Source: Saprospiraceae bacterium UBA7328 (GTDB taxonomy: Bacteria > Bacteroidota > Bacteroidia > Chitinophagales > Saprospiraceae). From it: a DNA stretch of 64,000 bases. The notes below the pieces were generated by a model, which saw only the letters and a program-made list of their open reading frames with translations, did no database searches and was not told where the DNA came from. Location of the stretch: assembly GCA_002471345.1 (NCBI GenBank), contig DKPS01000064.1, positions 4,235 through 68,234 on the forward strand, given 5' to 3'. Both the position numbers and the translations under genes were made by a program. Positions 49,631 to 60,187 of this stretch are shown here, piece after piece. Position 1 is the first letter of the stretch, and the number at the start of each line of letters is the position of its first letter.

Positions 49631-50467
49631 ATGACAATTAATTGTGGAGGAAGGTTATTAGATTTAAATGTGCCAAAGGTTATGTCAATATGTAACCTTA
49701 CTAATGATTCCTTCTTTAAAGGGAGTAGAGTCAACGATGAAAAAGAGTTGATAAACATGGTTGAAATGCACCTCGAAGAAGGGGCTGATATAATTGATAT
49801 TGGAGGGATGTCTTCAAGACCTGGAGCGAAGGAGATACCTGTAGAGGAGGAAATTGATAAATTAGTTTGGGCTCTGAAAATATTAAGAAGAGAATATTCG
49901 GACTTAATAATATCAATAGACACTTATCGGTCAAAAGTCGTGGAACAAACTGTCCCTTTCGGTATAAATATGGTTAATGATATTAGTGGAGGAGAATTAG
50001 ACAAGAATCTGATTCCTATTCTTGGAAAAATAAATTTACCTTATATCCTAATGCATATGAAAGGAGACCCGGAAACCATGCAGAATGATACTACATACAA
50101 AAAGAATGTTGTATTGTCTGAATTGGATTATTTCAAGCAAAAATTACGGGATTGTATTAAATCAGGAATCAATGATGTCATAATTGATCCTGGTTTTGGT
50201 TTTGGAAAATCTATAGAGGATAACTACAGATTATTACATGGGCTCAATTCATTTCGCATTTTTGATTGTCCTATTATGGTTGGGATTTCACGAAAATCAA
50301 TGATTTACAAAGTTTTAGGAACAGATTCTGATGATGCGCTGAATGGAACTACAGCACTGCATATGCTAGCATTAAATAATGGCGCAAAGTTGCTGAGAGT
50401 GCATGATACTAAAGCAGCATACCAATGTATTCAGCTCTTTTCTAAGTACAAGCTGACAAATCAATAA
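49631..50467 (+). CDS. folP: Dihydropteroate synthase
   Basis: 278 residues. VMSICNLTNDSFFKGSR corresponds to the loop-1 signature (MGI-N-T-DSF-G; here it is divergent), followed by EEGADIIDIGGMSSRPGAKEI, ISIDTYRSKVV, MVNDISGG, LMHMKGDPETMQ, IDPGFGFGKSIEDNY and GISRKSMI. Joins pABA and 6-hydroxymethyl-dihydropterin pyrophosphate. Loop-1 carries the sulfonamide-linked region, but no resistance is claimed. Separated by 78 nt from tamB. Confidence 0.95.
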   Translation: MTINCGGRLLDLNVPKVMSICNLTNDSFFKGSRVNDEKELINMVEMHLEEGADIIDIGGMSSRPGAKEIPVEEEIDKLVWALKILRREYSDLIISIDTYRSKVVEQTVPFGINMVNDISGGELDKNLIPILGKINLPYILMHMKGDPETMQNDTTYKKNVVLSELDYFKQKLRDCIKSGINDVIIDPGFGFGKSIEDNYRLLHGLNSFRIFDCPIMVGISRKSMIYKVLGTDSDDALNGTTALHMLALNNGAKLLRVHDTKAAYQCIQLFSKYKLTNQ

Positions 50468-50497
50468 ATTCTAGTTAAAATACTGAGGATAAGGGAC

Positions 50498-50505
50498 TAA
50501 CTTTG
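50498..50505 (+). promoter_or_regulatory. Candidate -7 element for tamB
   Basis: TAACTTTG is a full TAnnTTTG match, 41 nt upstream of the tamB ATG. A TTA sits about 20 nt upstream of it, a partial -33 match. Confidence 0.45.
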
Positions 50506-50545
50506 GGTACTATTTAGTTGTTTATATATCCAATCATAGTTTCTG

Positions 50546-53500
50546 ATGTTGAAAAGATTTAAAATAGGGGCATTGGCGGTAATTATCGCTTTTCTTTTGC
50601 TTGCTGTTTTAATTCTCAAAAGTCATATTTTCCAATCTTTTATTATCAATAGATTTATTTCGCCCATTGAAAAAAAGTCTAATGTCGGAATTGAATTTGA
50701 AAAGTCTGGATTTGACATAGTTGACGGGTTCTTTCTTGAAAATCTTGAAATTTTTGATAATACAGGTAGTGCGCTCCTGAAATTAGAGTCATTTAAAATA
50801 AGTCCGAGATCTACTTTGCTTTCTTTGGTGAAAAATGATTTTGGCTTTAACAGTATTCAGCTTAATGGGGCCACTGTATATATTAATAGAAAAGAAGATG
50901 ATCCGTTGTCCAATTGGGGTTCCTTTGTAACCTCATTTCAAGGAGATACTTCTAAGACTGCATCTAAACCAATAGACTTCTCCATAAAAGAGGTGGAATT
51001 TGAAGATTTAAAACTATATATAGATGATCAACATAATAAACTTCAAGGTGAAATAGAATTAGAAAGATTTGAGTTGAGTGCCAATCTAATTGACCTAAAT
51101 GAATTGGAAATTGATTTAAATAACGTTCTTCTTGTGAAGCCAAGGATTGATCTTGTCTCTTGCCTAATTATGTCGGAAAGTGAGAAAGAAGAAGAAAAAG
51201 AGGATGAGAAAAATGTCAATATCACTAGCCCTTCTTTTCTCATTAAAAACTTGAATCTATTAGGTGCATCTGTTTCATACACCTCCCTAAATGATATTTT
51301 AGATGATGTTTTTTTTAAAATAGACAATGGAGACTTAGTTGTAGACGATATTCGATTTGAAGGAATTGATAATTTTAGTTTGAGACCACGAGATATCAGT
51401 TTTAAGTACAATAAATCCTTCTCATTAGATTATTTTTCTACCGAGACCATATCTTCAATTGAGGGAGATCTAAAAGTAGAAGACCTTATAATTAGATCGA
51501 ACCTTGGACTGATGAAGGCCTCTGGTGTTGTAACCAATGAAGAAGGATCGTTGACAGGTAGATTGGAGGATTTAACTCTCGATGTTGATATAAATAACTC
51601 CTTTATTGATTTTCATCAACTTGGCTCTGTTCTACCTGGTTTATCTAATCAAAAATGGTATGATAAATCTGATATTGGAAAGATATTTATAAATGGCCAT
51701 TTGTCAGGTAGCCTTGATGATCTGAGTCTACTAGAATCACAAATTGTTATCCCTAAATTAGTAACGTATGCAGGAGATATAGATATATCCAATTTTGAAA
51801 ATCCTGAATCTGCTCTAATTAATATAACAATGGATCAATCTAAGATTCATTTGGATAAAATAAATAAGAGAATTCCAAATATCAAGATTCCAGATGAAGT
51901 CCAGAGATTAGGTGAGGTAAACATTACCGGCCAATTTGATGGGTTCAAGGATAATTTTGTAGCTGAGGCAATTTTGAAAAGTGAACTAGGAGAACTTGTA
52001 TTTGATCTCAATTTTGATATTTCTGAGGATAACCAATATAGTGGATTGTTAGACCTTAACTCGTTTGACCTTGGAGTACTTTTGAATGCAAAGGATGTGG
52101 GGAAAATTAGTTTGTCTGCGGATATCACTGAAGGTAGAGGATTAGAATTGGAAAATATAGAGGCAACATTTTCAGCTGATATTGACACTTTTCAGTTCAA
52201 AGGTTATACTTACACCAATGCAATTTTCAATGGACAAATGTCTAATAAATCTGTAGATGGGGCCTTCAAAGTTCATGATGGGACTATTGACTTTGATTTT
52301 GATGGAAGACTTGACTTCTCTACTGACATCCCTAATGCTAAATTTAAAATTGATATAAACCATATTGATCTTTGTCAAGCTAACCTTACCAATTTTCCAT
52401 GTGAAGTTTCTTTGAATGCTTCAATAGATATGTATGGAAAGGAATTAAATGATATCCAAGGAACTGCAATTCTGGACTCTATTTTTATGAAGAAGGATGA
52501 AGAAGAGCTCTATTTGGACTACTTGAATATTTCCTCAACCTCAGTAGATCAGGGAATGCTGTTAGACGTTGCCTCAGATGAGTTAGATGCAAAAATAAGA
52601 GGCAAGTTTGATATAAGAACCATGCACAAAGTGCTATTGAGTCTATTGGTCTCAGACTATCCTGATATTGCAGAAAGACTTAACGTGAGTTCTCCTTCTG
52701 GGCTGAACGGTGATGAAGAGTTTGATTTTGCTATTGATGTTAAAGACATGAATAAAGTTTTGGATTTTGTCAATTCAAAACAATTGTTAGAGATAGATGG
52801 AGAGTTGCGAGGAAGATGGAGTGCTGATAAAGGACTTACCTCCAATTCTTATAATTTGAGAAATATTGGATTGAATGGCTTGAAACTATCTAATGTCCTT
52901 TTCAACTTGGACTCTAAAGAGGGAGATGGATCATTCTCCTTATATATTGATGAACTTTTACAAGGCAATAGAATAATAGATGGGTTTGAAATTACATCTA
53001 CGATAAAAGAGAGTGAAATATTTTTTCAAGTTAAAAACCACGATGGCCAAAATGATAAAATCGATATTTCTGGAAGTGGAAATCCATGGGGCAATGGATT
53101 TAGATTTGTTTTTGATCACAACTTGCTAAGAATAGATTCTGTTGATTGGATTTTAGACGAGTCCGCTCAGATAGGTTATAGAGATAAGGAGGTGAGTATT
53201 GATAATTTCGTGCTTCAAGGCGATAACCGCACATTGATATTGGACGATATTATGGGCAAGGGAATTTCTTTGTTGATGAAAGGATTTGAGCTTTCATTAA
53301 TCAATCCTATTGTGGACTATGATAAAATGTATTTTGACGGGACTACTTATATAGATATAAAAGCTGAGAACCTTTTTGGCGAAAGAGAGGTGTCAGTGGA
53401 TATTAGTGTTCCTGATTTTACGATTAACAATGATTCGTATGGTTCCATTGATATTCATGCTACTGAAGGGACAAATGATATGATAGACTTATCTGTAAGG

Positions 53501-55303
53501 ATAGAAAAGGATACTCAATCACTTGATGTTTTGGCTTATTACGATCTTAAAGAAAGTTTGCTGAATGCGGATATAAGCATTTTAGACTACCCAATGTCCA
53601 TATTTGAATTTATTATTGATGACGGTATTTCAGGCACTATTGGGACCACCGATGTTAATGCTAGAATTTATGGTCCAATTTCGGATCTCAAATTACAAGG
53701 TCAAGGAGTAATTAAGAATGGGGGCACAAGAATTGACTATATCGGCGAGTTTTATAAAATGGAAGACCAGGTTATTAAAATTGATGAGAAAAGAGTAGAT
53801 TTAACTGGAGTGGAACTGGAGGACCACCAGGGAAACACAGCTGTGATAACTGGAGGTCTAAATCATAATTTTCTGGCAGATTTCACAGCAGATCTAAGTA
53901 TATATTCTCCAAAATTTATTGGTCTAAATACTACAAAAGAAGATAATGAAACCTATTATGGTGTTGGGTTAGGTGATATTGGAGTGTCATTTTTTGGGCC
54001 TTTTGATGAAATTGATATAAAGGTAGATGCTACCACCGGAGGAGGTTCTTTACTCAATATCCCTTTAGAGAGCAGCGAATTTTTATTGGATAAGGGGTTT
54101 GTCAATTTCGATTATAAGTCTGACAGAGATACTTCTTCCAGATCAAATGATCCATTTGAGGCTATTAGACTTTCAGGTGCAGATTTTGAGATGAATCTTT
54201 CATTCACGCCTGAGGCAGATGTACGAGTGATATTTGATCAGAGTGTCGATGAGGTATTAGCTGCTAAGGGAAGTGGAGACTTAAGAGTAACAGTAAAAAG
54301 AGATGGAACTTTTGAAGTTTTCGGAAATTATTTGGTAGAATCTGGAGATTATCTCTATTCAGCCTATGGGATCACAGCCAAAAGGTTTCTTCTGAGACGA
54401 GGAGGCGTGGTAAGGTGGACGGGTGACCCTTACAATGCTATTCTAGATGTTGAGGCAGATTACACAGGTATGAGAGCGCCATTGGATATCTTCTTGTCAG
54501 AATTTATTGTTTCTGCTTCAGAATCGGTGAAGAATGAAGCTAAAAGTAGAACTGATGTTGCCTTGCAATTGGATTTAGGAGGCACCTTATTTCAACCCGA
54601 TGTCAATTTTGATATTTCATTTCCTAATGTAACTGGAGAACTCAAAACCTATACTGATAATAAAATGAGATCTCTTCGTACGACAGAGAATGGGATCAAC
54701 AACCAAGTATTCGGATTGATGTTTTTTAATAATTTTCTTCCAAGTAATAATCCATTGGCTAATATCTCTGGGAGTACTCTAGGGCAAACGGGAAACAATA
54801 CTATTACAGAATTCTTTAGTAGTCAATTGTCTGTATTGGTGTCAGATGCTCTATCCGATCTGATTAAGGATGGTACTTTTATAAATGATATCGATTTTGA
54901 TATAGCATTATCACAGAATACTTCATTCCTAGAAGGCCAGGGAGACGGATTGATTGGAGGTTTTGTTGATTTTGTGCCGGATCAAGTAGGTGTAAATGTG
55001 CGTCCATCCTTTAAAAATGACAATTGGGCGCTCAATGTAGGGACTAATTATGTGAGAGCATCTGAGGCTAATAATGTAAATTATCTTACAGGAGATTTTG
55101 CTCTGGATTGGTTTATTACATCTGATAAAAAATTGAAACTTCGTTTCTATGGAGATTTTGATTATGACGAAGCATTTGCAAGCAGAAAGCAGCGATATGG
55201 TTTTGGTATCAACTACAGAAGAGAATTCGGTAAAATGTCAGATCTAAGTGAAACTTTGAAAAAAATAGCTGAAGATATAAGAGATCAATCAGGAGATAAA
55301 TAG
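50546..55303 (+). CDS. tamB: TamB-like envelope translocation/assembly protein
   Basis: 1585 residues. One N-terminal membrane helix (about 8-28), then AsmA-like start (IEKKSNVGIEFEKSGFDIVDGFFLENLEIFD), then well over 1000 residues of repeating beta-strand segments, as expected for the lipid-carrying beta-taco groove. The C-terminal DUF490 region (about 1200-1560) includes GDLRVTVKRDGTFEVFGNYLVESGDYLYSAYGITAKRF and FNPYNA-type segments, and ends in GFGINYRREF. TamB bridges inner and outer membrane and moves phospholipid or helps insert barrel proteins. No tamA-like gene is adjacent. Confidence 0.93.
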   Translation: MLKRFKIGALAVIIAFLLLAVLILKSHIFQSFIINRFISPIEKKSNVGIEFEKSGFDIVDGFFLENLEIFDNTGSALLKLESFKISPRSTLLSLVKNDFGFNSIQLNGATVYINRKEDDPLSNWGSFVTSFQGDTSKTASKPIDFSIKEVEFEDLKLYIDDQHNKLQGEIELERFELSANLIDLNELEIDLNNVLLVKPRIDLVSCLIMSESEKEEEKEDEKNVNITSPSFLIKNLNLLGASVSYTSLNDILDDVFFKIDNGDLVVDDIRFEGIDNFSLRPRDISFKYNKSFSLDYFSTETISSIEGDLKVEDLIIRSNLGLMKASGVVTNEEGSLTGRLEDLTLDVDINNSFIDFHQLGSVLPGLSNQKWYDKSDIGKIFINGHLSGSLDDLSLLESQIVIPKLVTYAGDIDISNFENPESALINITMDQSKIHLDKINKRIPNIKIPDEVQRLGEVNITGQFDGFKDNFVAEAILKSELGELVFDLNFDISEDNQYSGLLDLNSFDLGVLLNAKDVGKISLSADITEGRGLELENIEATFSADIDTFQFKGYTYTNAIFNGQMSNKSVDGAFKVHDGTIDFDFDGRLDFSTDIPNAKFKIDINHIDLCQANLTNFPCEVSLNASIDMYGKELNDIQGTAILDSIFMKKDEEELYLDYLNISSTSVDQGMLLDVASDELDAKIRGKFDIRTMHKVLLSLLVSDYPDIAERLNVSSPSGLNGDEEFDFAIDVKDMNKVLDFVNSKQLLEIDGELRGRWSADKGLTSNSYNLRNIGLNGLKLSNVLFNLDSKEGDGSFSLYIDELLQGNRIIDGFEITSTIKESEIFFQVKNHDGQNDKIDISGSGNPWGNGFRFVFDHNLLRIDSVDWILDESAQIGYRDKEVSIDNFVLQGDNRTLILDDIMGKGISLLMKGFELSLINPIVDYDKMYFDGTTYIDIKAENLFGEREVSVDISVPDFTINNDSYGSIDIHATEGTNDMIDLSVRIEKDTQSLDVLAYYDLKESLLNADISILDYPMSIFEFIIDDGISGTIGTTDVNARIYGPISDLKLQGQGVIKNGGTRIDYIGEFYKMEDQVIKIDEKRVDLTGVELEDHQGNTAVITGGLNHNFLADFTADLSIYSPKFIGLNTTKEDNETYYGVGLGDIGVSFFGPFDEIDIKVDATTGGGSLLNIPLESSEFLLDKGFVNFDYKSDRDTSSRSNDPFEAIRLSGADFEMNLSFTPEADVRVIFDQSVDEVLAAKGSGDLRVTVKRDGTFEVFGNYLVESGDYLYSAYGITAKRFLLRRGGVVRWTGDPYNAILDVEADYTGMRAPLDIFLSEFIVSASESVKNEAKSRTDVALQLDLGGTLFQPDVNFDISFPNVTGELKTYTDNKMRSLRTTENGINNQVFGLMFFNNFLPSNNPLANISGSTLGQTGNNTITEFFSSQLSVLVSDALSDLIKDGTFINDIDFDIALSQNTSFLEGQGDGLIGGFVDFVPDQVGVNVRPSFKNDNWALNVGTNYVRASEANNVNYLTGDFALDWFITSDKKLKLRFYGDFDYDEAFASRKQRYGFGINYRREFGKMSDLSETLKKIAEDIRDQSGDK

Positions 55304-55312
55304 AATTTTTCT

Positions 55313-56404
55313 CTACAATAAATCCTCCAATTTGATGCTATTATTTAGCATTAAGAAATCAACTAATACTAATGCTGCCATGGCTTCTACTATAGGTACA
55401 GCTCTTGGTACTACACAAGGATCATGTCTACCCTTACCAGTTATAGTAACTTTCTCTCCCCCTTCATTTATGCTTTCTTGATCCCTCATAATAGTTGCAA
55501 CTGGTTTAAAAGCTACGTTAAAGTAAATTGGCATCCCATTGGAGATTCCTCCTTGAATGCCTCCAGAAAAGTTGGTTCCTGTAGATATATCATCTCCTTT
55601 TTTCTCGAATACATCATTATGCTCAGAACCAGTCATCTTGATACTATCAAATCCAGAACCATATTCAAATCCTTTCACTGCATTTATTCCCATCATTGCT
55701 GATCCCATTATTGCATGTAGTTTGTTAAATACAGGTTCTCCTAAACCAACAGGTACATTTTCAATCACACAGGATATTTTACCGCCGATTGTATTTCCTT
55801 CTTTTTTGATCTTTTTGATTAGGTTAGTCATTTGTACAGCGATATGACTATCTGGGCACCGTACATCGTTAGTTTCTGTAAGAGACAAATCTACCTCATC
55901 ATATCTTTTGGTGAGTTCGATAGTCCCTACTTGAGATACATACGCGTTGATGGAAATTCCCACCTCAGAAAGAATTTGTTTGGCAATGGCACCAGAAGCT
56001 ACTCTTGCTACAGTTTCTCTTGCTGACGACCTACCTCCACCTCTATAGTCTCGATTTCCATATTTTTTTTCATAAGTATAATCTGCATGAGACGGTCTCC
56101 ACAAATCTTTGATATGAGAATAGTCTTTTGATTTTTGATTGGTATTCCAAACCACAATACATAGTGGTGTGCCCGTGGTTACACCATTCATAATTCCAGA
56201 TAATATTTCAAATTCATCGGGCTCTTTTCGCTGAGTAACGATAGAAGATTGACCCGGTTTTCGTCTATTGAGATCTTTTTGAATATGATCTGAATCTATT
56301 TTAAGGCCAGCAGGGCATCCATCAATTATTGCTCCTATTGCTCGACCATGAGATTCGCCAAAAGTCGTAATCTTAAAAAGGTTTCCAAAACTATTACCCG
56401 CCAT
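55313..56404 (-). CDS. aroC: Chorismate synthase
   Basis: 363 residues. Signature regions: [49 protein letters not shown], and [49 protein letters not shown], in the expected order. FMN-dependent anti-1,4-elimination of EPSP. Convergent with tamB (9 nt between stops) and divergent from mutS2. Confidence 0.97.
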   Translation of the reverse strand: MAGNSFGNLFKITTFGESHGRAIGAIIDGCPAGLKIDSDHIQKDLNRRKPGQSSIVTQRKEPDEFEILSGIMNGVTTGTPLCIVVWNTNQKSKDYSHIKDLWRPSHADYTYEKKYGNRDYRGGGRSSARETVARVASGAIAKQILSEVGISINAYVSQVGTIELTKRYDEVDLSLTETNDVRCPDSHIAVQMTNLIKKIKKEGNTIGGKISCVIENVPVGLGEPVFNKLHAIMGSAMMGINAVKGFEYGSGFDSIKMTGSEHNDVFEKKGDDISTGTNFSGGIQGGISNGMPIYFNVAFKPVATIMRDQESINEGGEKVTITGKGRHDPCVVPRAVPIVEAMAALVLVDFLMLNNSIKLEDLL

Positions 56405-56470
56405 ATTCGTTCATTTTTTCTGATAGAAGGCAATATTACATAAAGCCTTTTAATTTTACAGTCATAGATC

Positions 56471-58849
56471 ATGAGAACAGTAAGTAAGGAAGTATTAAGG
56501 CAGTTGGAATATTATGATATTATTGAATTGGCTTCAAAGTCTATAAAAGGACCTGAAGGACGTTCATTTTTCAAAAATATTTCTTTCAACATCTCTATAG
56601 ATGAATTAAATAGAGAATTAGATAGAGTAGGTGAAGTCAAAGAGATTTTGCAAAACCCTAGCCCTATATCAATCAACGAGTATGAAAATATAGAGCATGA
56701 TCTTTTTTTATTAAGGAAAGAGAATTATGCATTAGATTCTGCGGCAGTTTTAAGAATTAATGGCATTCTTAAAAATTATCAATCTATTGAAATATTTTTT
56801 CAAGGAAAAAAGAGAAAGGACTTTAATGTCCTCTTTGAATATTTCAATTATGAAGATTTCTATTCATCACTAATTCAATCTATTGGAAAAATATTTGATG
56901 AGCAAGGGGACCTTAAAAAAGATGCTTCACCTGAATTAGCTAGAATATTTCGGATCATTTCTTCAAAGGAAAAAGAAATAGACAAAGTTTTTGATAGAAT
57001 TCTTTCCGATTATAAATCCAAAGGACTTTTATCGGATAATTCAGAATCTGTGAAATCTGGAAGAAGAGTTTTAGCATTACCGTCTGAAAATAAAAGAGTC
57101 GTTAAAGGAATCATTCACGATGAGTCATCTTCAGGAAAAACAGTATTTATTGAGCCCTCAGGTGTTATTTTGGTGAACAATGAGCTCATAGAATTAGAAA
57201 ATGAAAAGCGAAAAGAAGTTTTTAGAATACTCAAAGAACTTAGTTCTAATCTGAGATTATATGTTGATGATATAGCGCAGTTATATAAACTTGTTGGATA
57301 TTTTGATTACATCTCTTGCAAAGCCAAATTGGCGATTACTATAGGAGCTGGCAAACCTGAACTATCGAACAAGACTTGTTTAAACCTTAAAAATGCAGTG
57401 CATCCACTATTAAAATTTAAAGAGACTGAATCCAAAGGGTTCAAAGTTGTCCCATTTGACATTAATTTAAAAAAGCAAAATAGGATACTCTTGATTAGTG
57501 GGCCTAATGCTGGAGGGAAGACTGTTACTCTTAAGGCCATTGGGCTAATTCATTTAATGATCTATTCAGGATTTTTGGTTCCAATATCTGAAGAATCTGT
57601 CATAGGCGATTTTGATTCCATATTCACGAATATCGGGGACCTCCAAGATCTAGATGAAGGGCTTAGTACTTACAGTTCGCATTTAGAGAGCATGAATAGT
57701 ATTGTCAATAATGTGAGTGAAAAAAGTTTAATTCTCATTGACGAATTTGGTAGCGGAACTGATCCTAAAGTAGGGGGGGCAATTGCAGAAAGTATATTGA
57801 GAAGATTTAATTACCTAAAGGCCTATGGAATCATTACGACTCATTATTCTGCTTTAAAAGTTTTCGCCTACAAAGAAAAAGGAATTATTAATGGAGCGAT
57901 GCACTTCGATGAGAAAGAACTAAAACCTACCTACAAACTTCATGTTGGGGCTCCAGGAAGTAGTTATGCATTTGAAGTGGCGCATAAAATAGGACTGCAT
58001 CCAGCATTAATTAAATATGCACGCAGAAAAGTGGGTAAAAAAGAGAATGCAATAGAGAAACTCTTAGTCTCTTTGCAAGTGGAAAAAGCAGAATATGATG
58101 AAATGCTACTCAAAGTTTATGATGAAAAGCATAGACTAGATCAGCTGATAAAATCATATGAGCATATGAATAAAGAATTGGTCGTAAAAAGAAAAAAGCA
58201 TAAAATTCGAATAAGAGAAGAAAAAATCGCAAATATAGAAACAGATAGAATGAAGTTAGATGAGGTAATAAGAGAATTATCTCAAGAGAAAAAGTTAGAA
58301 GAAGCTAAAAAGGTAAGAGAACAACTACAGCATAAGAGAAAAAAAGAAGTTTCAGATGTCAATAACCTTAAAAAAGATATAGTAGAACGGACTGCAGATG
58401 ATTATGTCTTTAAAATTGGTGATCATGTGTCATTTGTAGATGGAGAAGCTACTGGGACAATACAAAGTATATCCAAGAAAAACGCAGAAATCCTTAGTGG
58501 GAATATGCTTATAAAAGTTGGCTTATCTTCTCTTAGGCCAATTAAGGAACAGATCGAAATTAATGGATCTAGAAAGATTAATATAGTTACTTCAAATAAT
58601 CATCAAGTATATAGCTCAAAATTGGACATAAGAGGATACAAATATGAGGATGCATCAAAAAGTATCGAGGAATTTTTAGATAGCGCACTTCTGAATAATT
58701 CTAATCTTTTAGAAGTTGTGCATGGAAAGGGTAGTGGAGTGTTAAGAAAACTACTTCTTCAAAAATTAAAAGAGTACAAAGATGTAAGCAAAGTGTGGCA
58801 TCCTGAAGAAGAAGCTGGAGGGCAAGGTATTACTATGATTAAATTTTAA
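56471..58849 (+). CDS. mutS2: MutS2 endonuclease/ribosome rescue ATPase
   Basis: 792 residues. MutS-like core: LPSENKRVVKGIIHDESSSGKTVFIEP, Walker A ISGPNAGGKTVTL, DLQDLDEGLSTYSSHLESM, Walker B SLILIDEFGSGTDP, then the coiled coil (about 520-645) and a KOW-like patch. The C-terminal Smr domain has KLDIRGYKYEDA (L-D-x-R-G) and VVHGKGSGVLR (HGKG), the nuclease-like signature. No mismatch-recognition N-terminal domain, as usual for MutS2. Ends with a 4-nt overlap with the convergent tyrS stop. Confidence 0.95.
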   Translation: MRTVSKEVLRQLEYYDIIELASKSIKGPEGRSFFKNISFNISIDELNRELDRVGEVKEILQNPSPISINEYENIEHDLFLLRKENYALDSAAVLRINGILKNYQSIEIFFQGKKRKDFNVLFEYFNYEDFYSSLIQSIGKIFDEQGDLKKDASPELARIFRIISSKEKEIDKVFDRILSDYKSKGLLSDNSESVKSGRRVLALPSENKRVVKGIIHDESSSGKTVFIEPSGVILVNNELIELENEKRKEVFRILKELSSNLRLYVDDIAQLYKLVGYFDYISCKAKLAITIGAGKPELSNKTCLNLKNAVHPLLKFKETESKGFKVVPFDINLKKQNRILLISGPNAGGKTVTLKAIGLIHLMIYSGFLVPISEESVIGDFDSIFTNIGDLQDLDEGLSTYSSHLESMNSIVNNVSEKSLILIDEFGSGTDPKVGGAIAESILRRFNYLKAYGIITTHYSALKVFAYKEKGIINGAMHFDEKELKPTYKLHVGAPGSSYAFEVAHKIGLHPALIKYARRKVGKKENAIEKLLVSLQVEKAEYDEMLLKVYDEKHRLDQLIKSYEHMNKELVVKRKKHKIRIREEKIANIETDRMKLDEVIRELSQEKKLEEAKKVREQLQHKRKKEVSDVNNLKKDIVERTADDYVFKIGDHVSFVDGEATGTIQSISKKNAEILSGNMLIKVGLSSLRPIKEQIEINGSRKINIVTSNNHQVYSSKLDIRGYKYEDASKSIEEFLDSALLNNSNLLEVVHGKGSGVLRKLLLQKLKEYKDVSKVWHPEEEAGGQGITMIKF

Positions 58850-60123
58850 TTAACCTTAAGAAGAATCTTATTTTTCTTTCCATTCTCTATCATGATATAT
58901 TTCGCGTGAAGAAGGTCGTTTGATTGTATTATATGTTCATGATTATTGATTTTAACCTTATTGATTGCGATTGCGTTATTCTTGATCGCTCGACGTGCTT
59001 CTCCATTTGATGCCAGAATGGAAGTTTTTTCAGCTAACAAGTTTACTATATTAATTCCTGATGTAATTTCTGACTTGGAAATATTAAAGCATGGTATTTC
59101 ATTTCCTATCGTTTCTAATTCATTTTCCGTGAGACTTGCCAACATAGATTGGTCCGCTTTCTTATTAAAAAGAAGAGAGGATACATTTTGAACAGATTTA
59201 TATTCTTCTTTTGAATGGATCCTTACTGTGAGTTCTTCTGCTAAAGCTCGTTTTAATGTGTTAGGATCTTGGTTTGTAGAGGCAATTCTTTCCTCCATTT
59301 TATTCCTTGGTTCAAGTGAGAAAAACTTGTAAAATTTCACAATGTCGTCATCAGCGCAATTAAGCCAAAATTGATAAAATTTATATGGAGAGGTTAAATT
59401 TGGATCTAACCAAATATTTCCTGTTTCTGATTTGCCAAATTTTTTGCCATCTGCTTTCGTAAGCAAGGGCGTTGTTATAGCAAAAGCTTTTCCACCTTTT
59501 ACGTTTCTCCGTATAAATTCAGTGCCTGATGTAATATTTCCCCATTGATCAGAGCCACCCATCTGAAACTTGCATCCTTGATTCTTATAGAGGTGTAAAA
59601 AATCATTGGCTTGAAGTAATTGATATGAAAATTCTGTGAATGATAGTCCTGTGTCTAATCTATTCTTTACTGAATCTTTTGACATCATGTAGTTCACAGT
59701 CAAATTTTTTCCCACATCTCTGAGAAAATCTAATACATTCATTTCTTTATAGAAATCATAGTTGTTTACCATGATTGCTTTATTATCTCCTTCTGAGAAA
59801 TTCAATAGTTTTTCTGCTTGAGACTGTTGAAAGCTTAGGTTTCTTTCTAGCTCATCTTCTGTTTTTAACACTCTTTCTTTGTCCTTTCCACTCGGGTCTC
59901 CAATTCTTCCTGTTGCTCCTCCCATTAAGAATATCGGCTGATGTCCAGCTTTTTGAAACAAAGTAAGAATCATAATCTGCACATAATTACCTATGGTAAA
60001 AGAGGGCGCAGTGGGATCGAACCCTATGTACCCAGAAGACATATTATCACTCAACTCTTCTTCTGCTCCAGGGGTTATGTCATGAAGCATCCCTCTCCAT
60101 TTCAACTCTTCGACAAAGTTCAT
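58846..60123 (-). CDS. tyrS: Tyrosyl-tRNA synthetase
   Basis: 425 residues. GFDPTAPSFTIGNYVQIM, with TIGN in the HIGH position, FLMGGATGRIGDPSGK, the tyrosine-binding YQLLQANDFLHLY, QMGGSDQWGNIT, and KADGKKFGKSETGNIWLD (KFGKS for KMSKS). Bacterial-type C-terminal S4-like domain (AIAINKVKINNHEHI). A 9-bp inverted repeat abuts the start codon. Confidence 0.96.
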   Translation of the reverse strand: MNFVEELKWRGMLHDITPGAEEELSDNMSSGYIGFDPTAPSFTIGNYVQIMILTLFQKAGHQPIFLMGGATGRIGDPSGKDKERVLKTEDELERNLSFQQSQAEKLLNFSEGDNKAIMVNNYDFYKEMNVLDFLRDVGKNLTVNYMMSKDSVKNRLDTGLSFTEFSYQLLQANDFLHLYKNQGCKFQMGGSDQWGNITSGTEFIRRNVKGGKAFAITTPLLTKADGKKFGKSETGNIWLDPNLTSPYKFYQFWLNCADDDIVKFYKFFSLEPRNKMEERIASTNQDPNTLKRALAEELTVRIHSKEEYKSVQNVSSLLFNKKADQSMLASLTENELETIGNEIPCFNISKSEITSGINIVNLLAEKTSILASNGEARRAIKNNAIAINKVKINNHEHIIQSNDLLHAKYIMIENGKKNKILLKVN

Positions 60124-60125
60124 TA

Positions 60126-60147
60126 TTTACATTTTTGCAAATGTAAA
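60126..60147 (-). promoter_or_regulatory. 9-bp inverted repeat overlapping tyrS -7 element
   Basis: TTTACATTT (60126-60134), loop TTGC, AAATGTAAA (60139-60147), perfect. On the minus strand TACATTTG (60145-60138) is a full TAnnTTTG match, 15 nt before the tyrS start. The palindrome covers it and ends 2 nt from the ATG, so it could be an operator or affect initiation. Confidence 0.5.
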
Positions 60148-60187
60148 TCTTTCATTGATTAATGATATGTGAACGTATCTTTATTCC

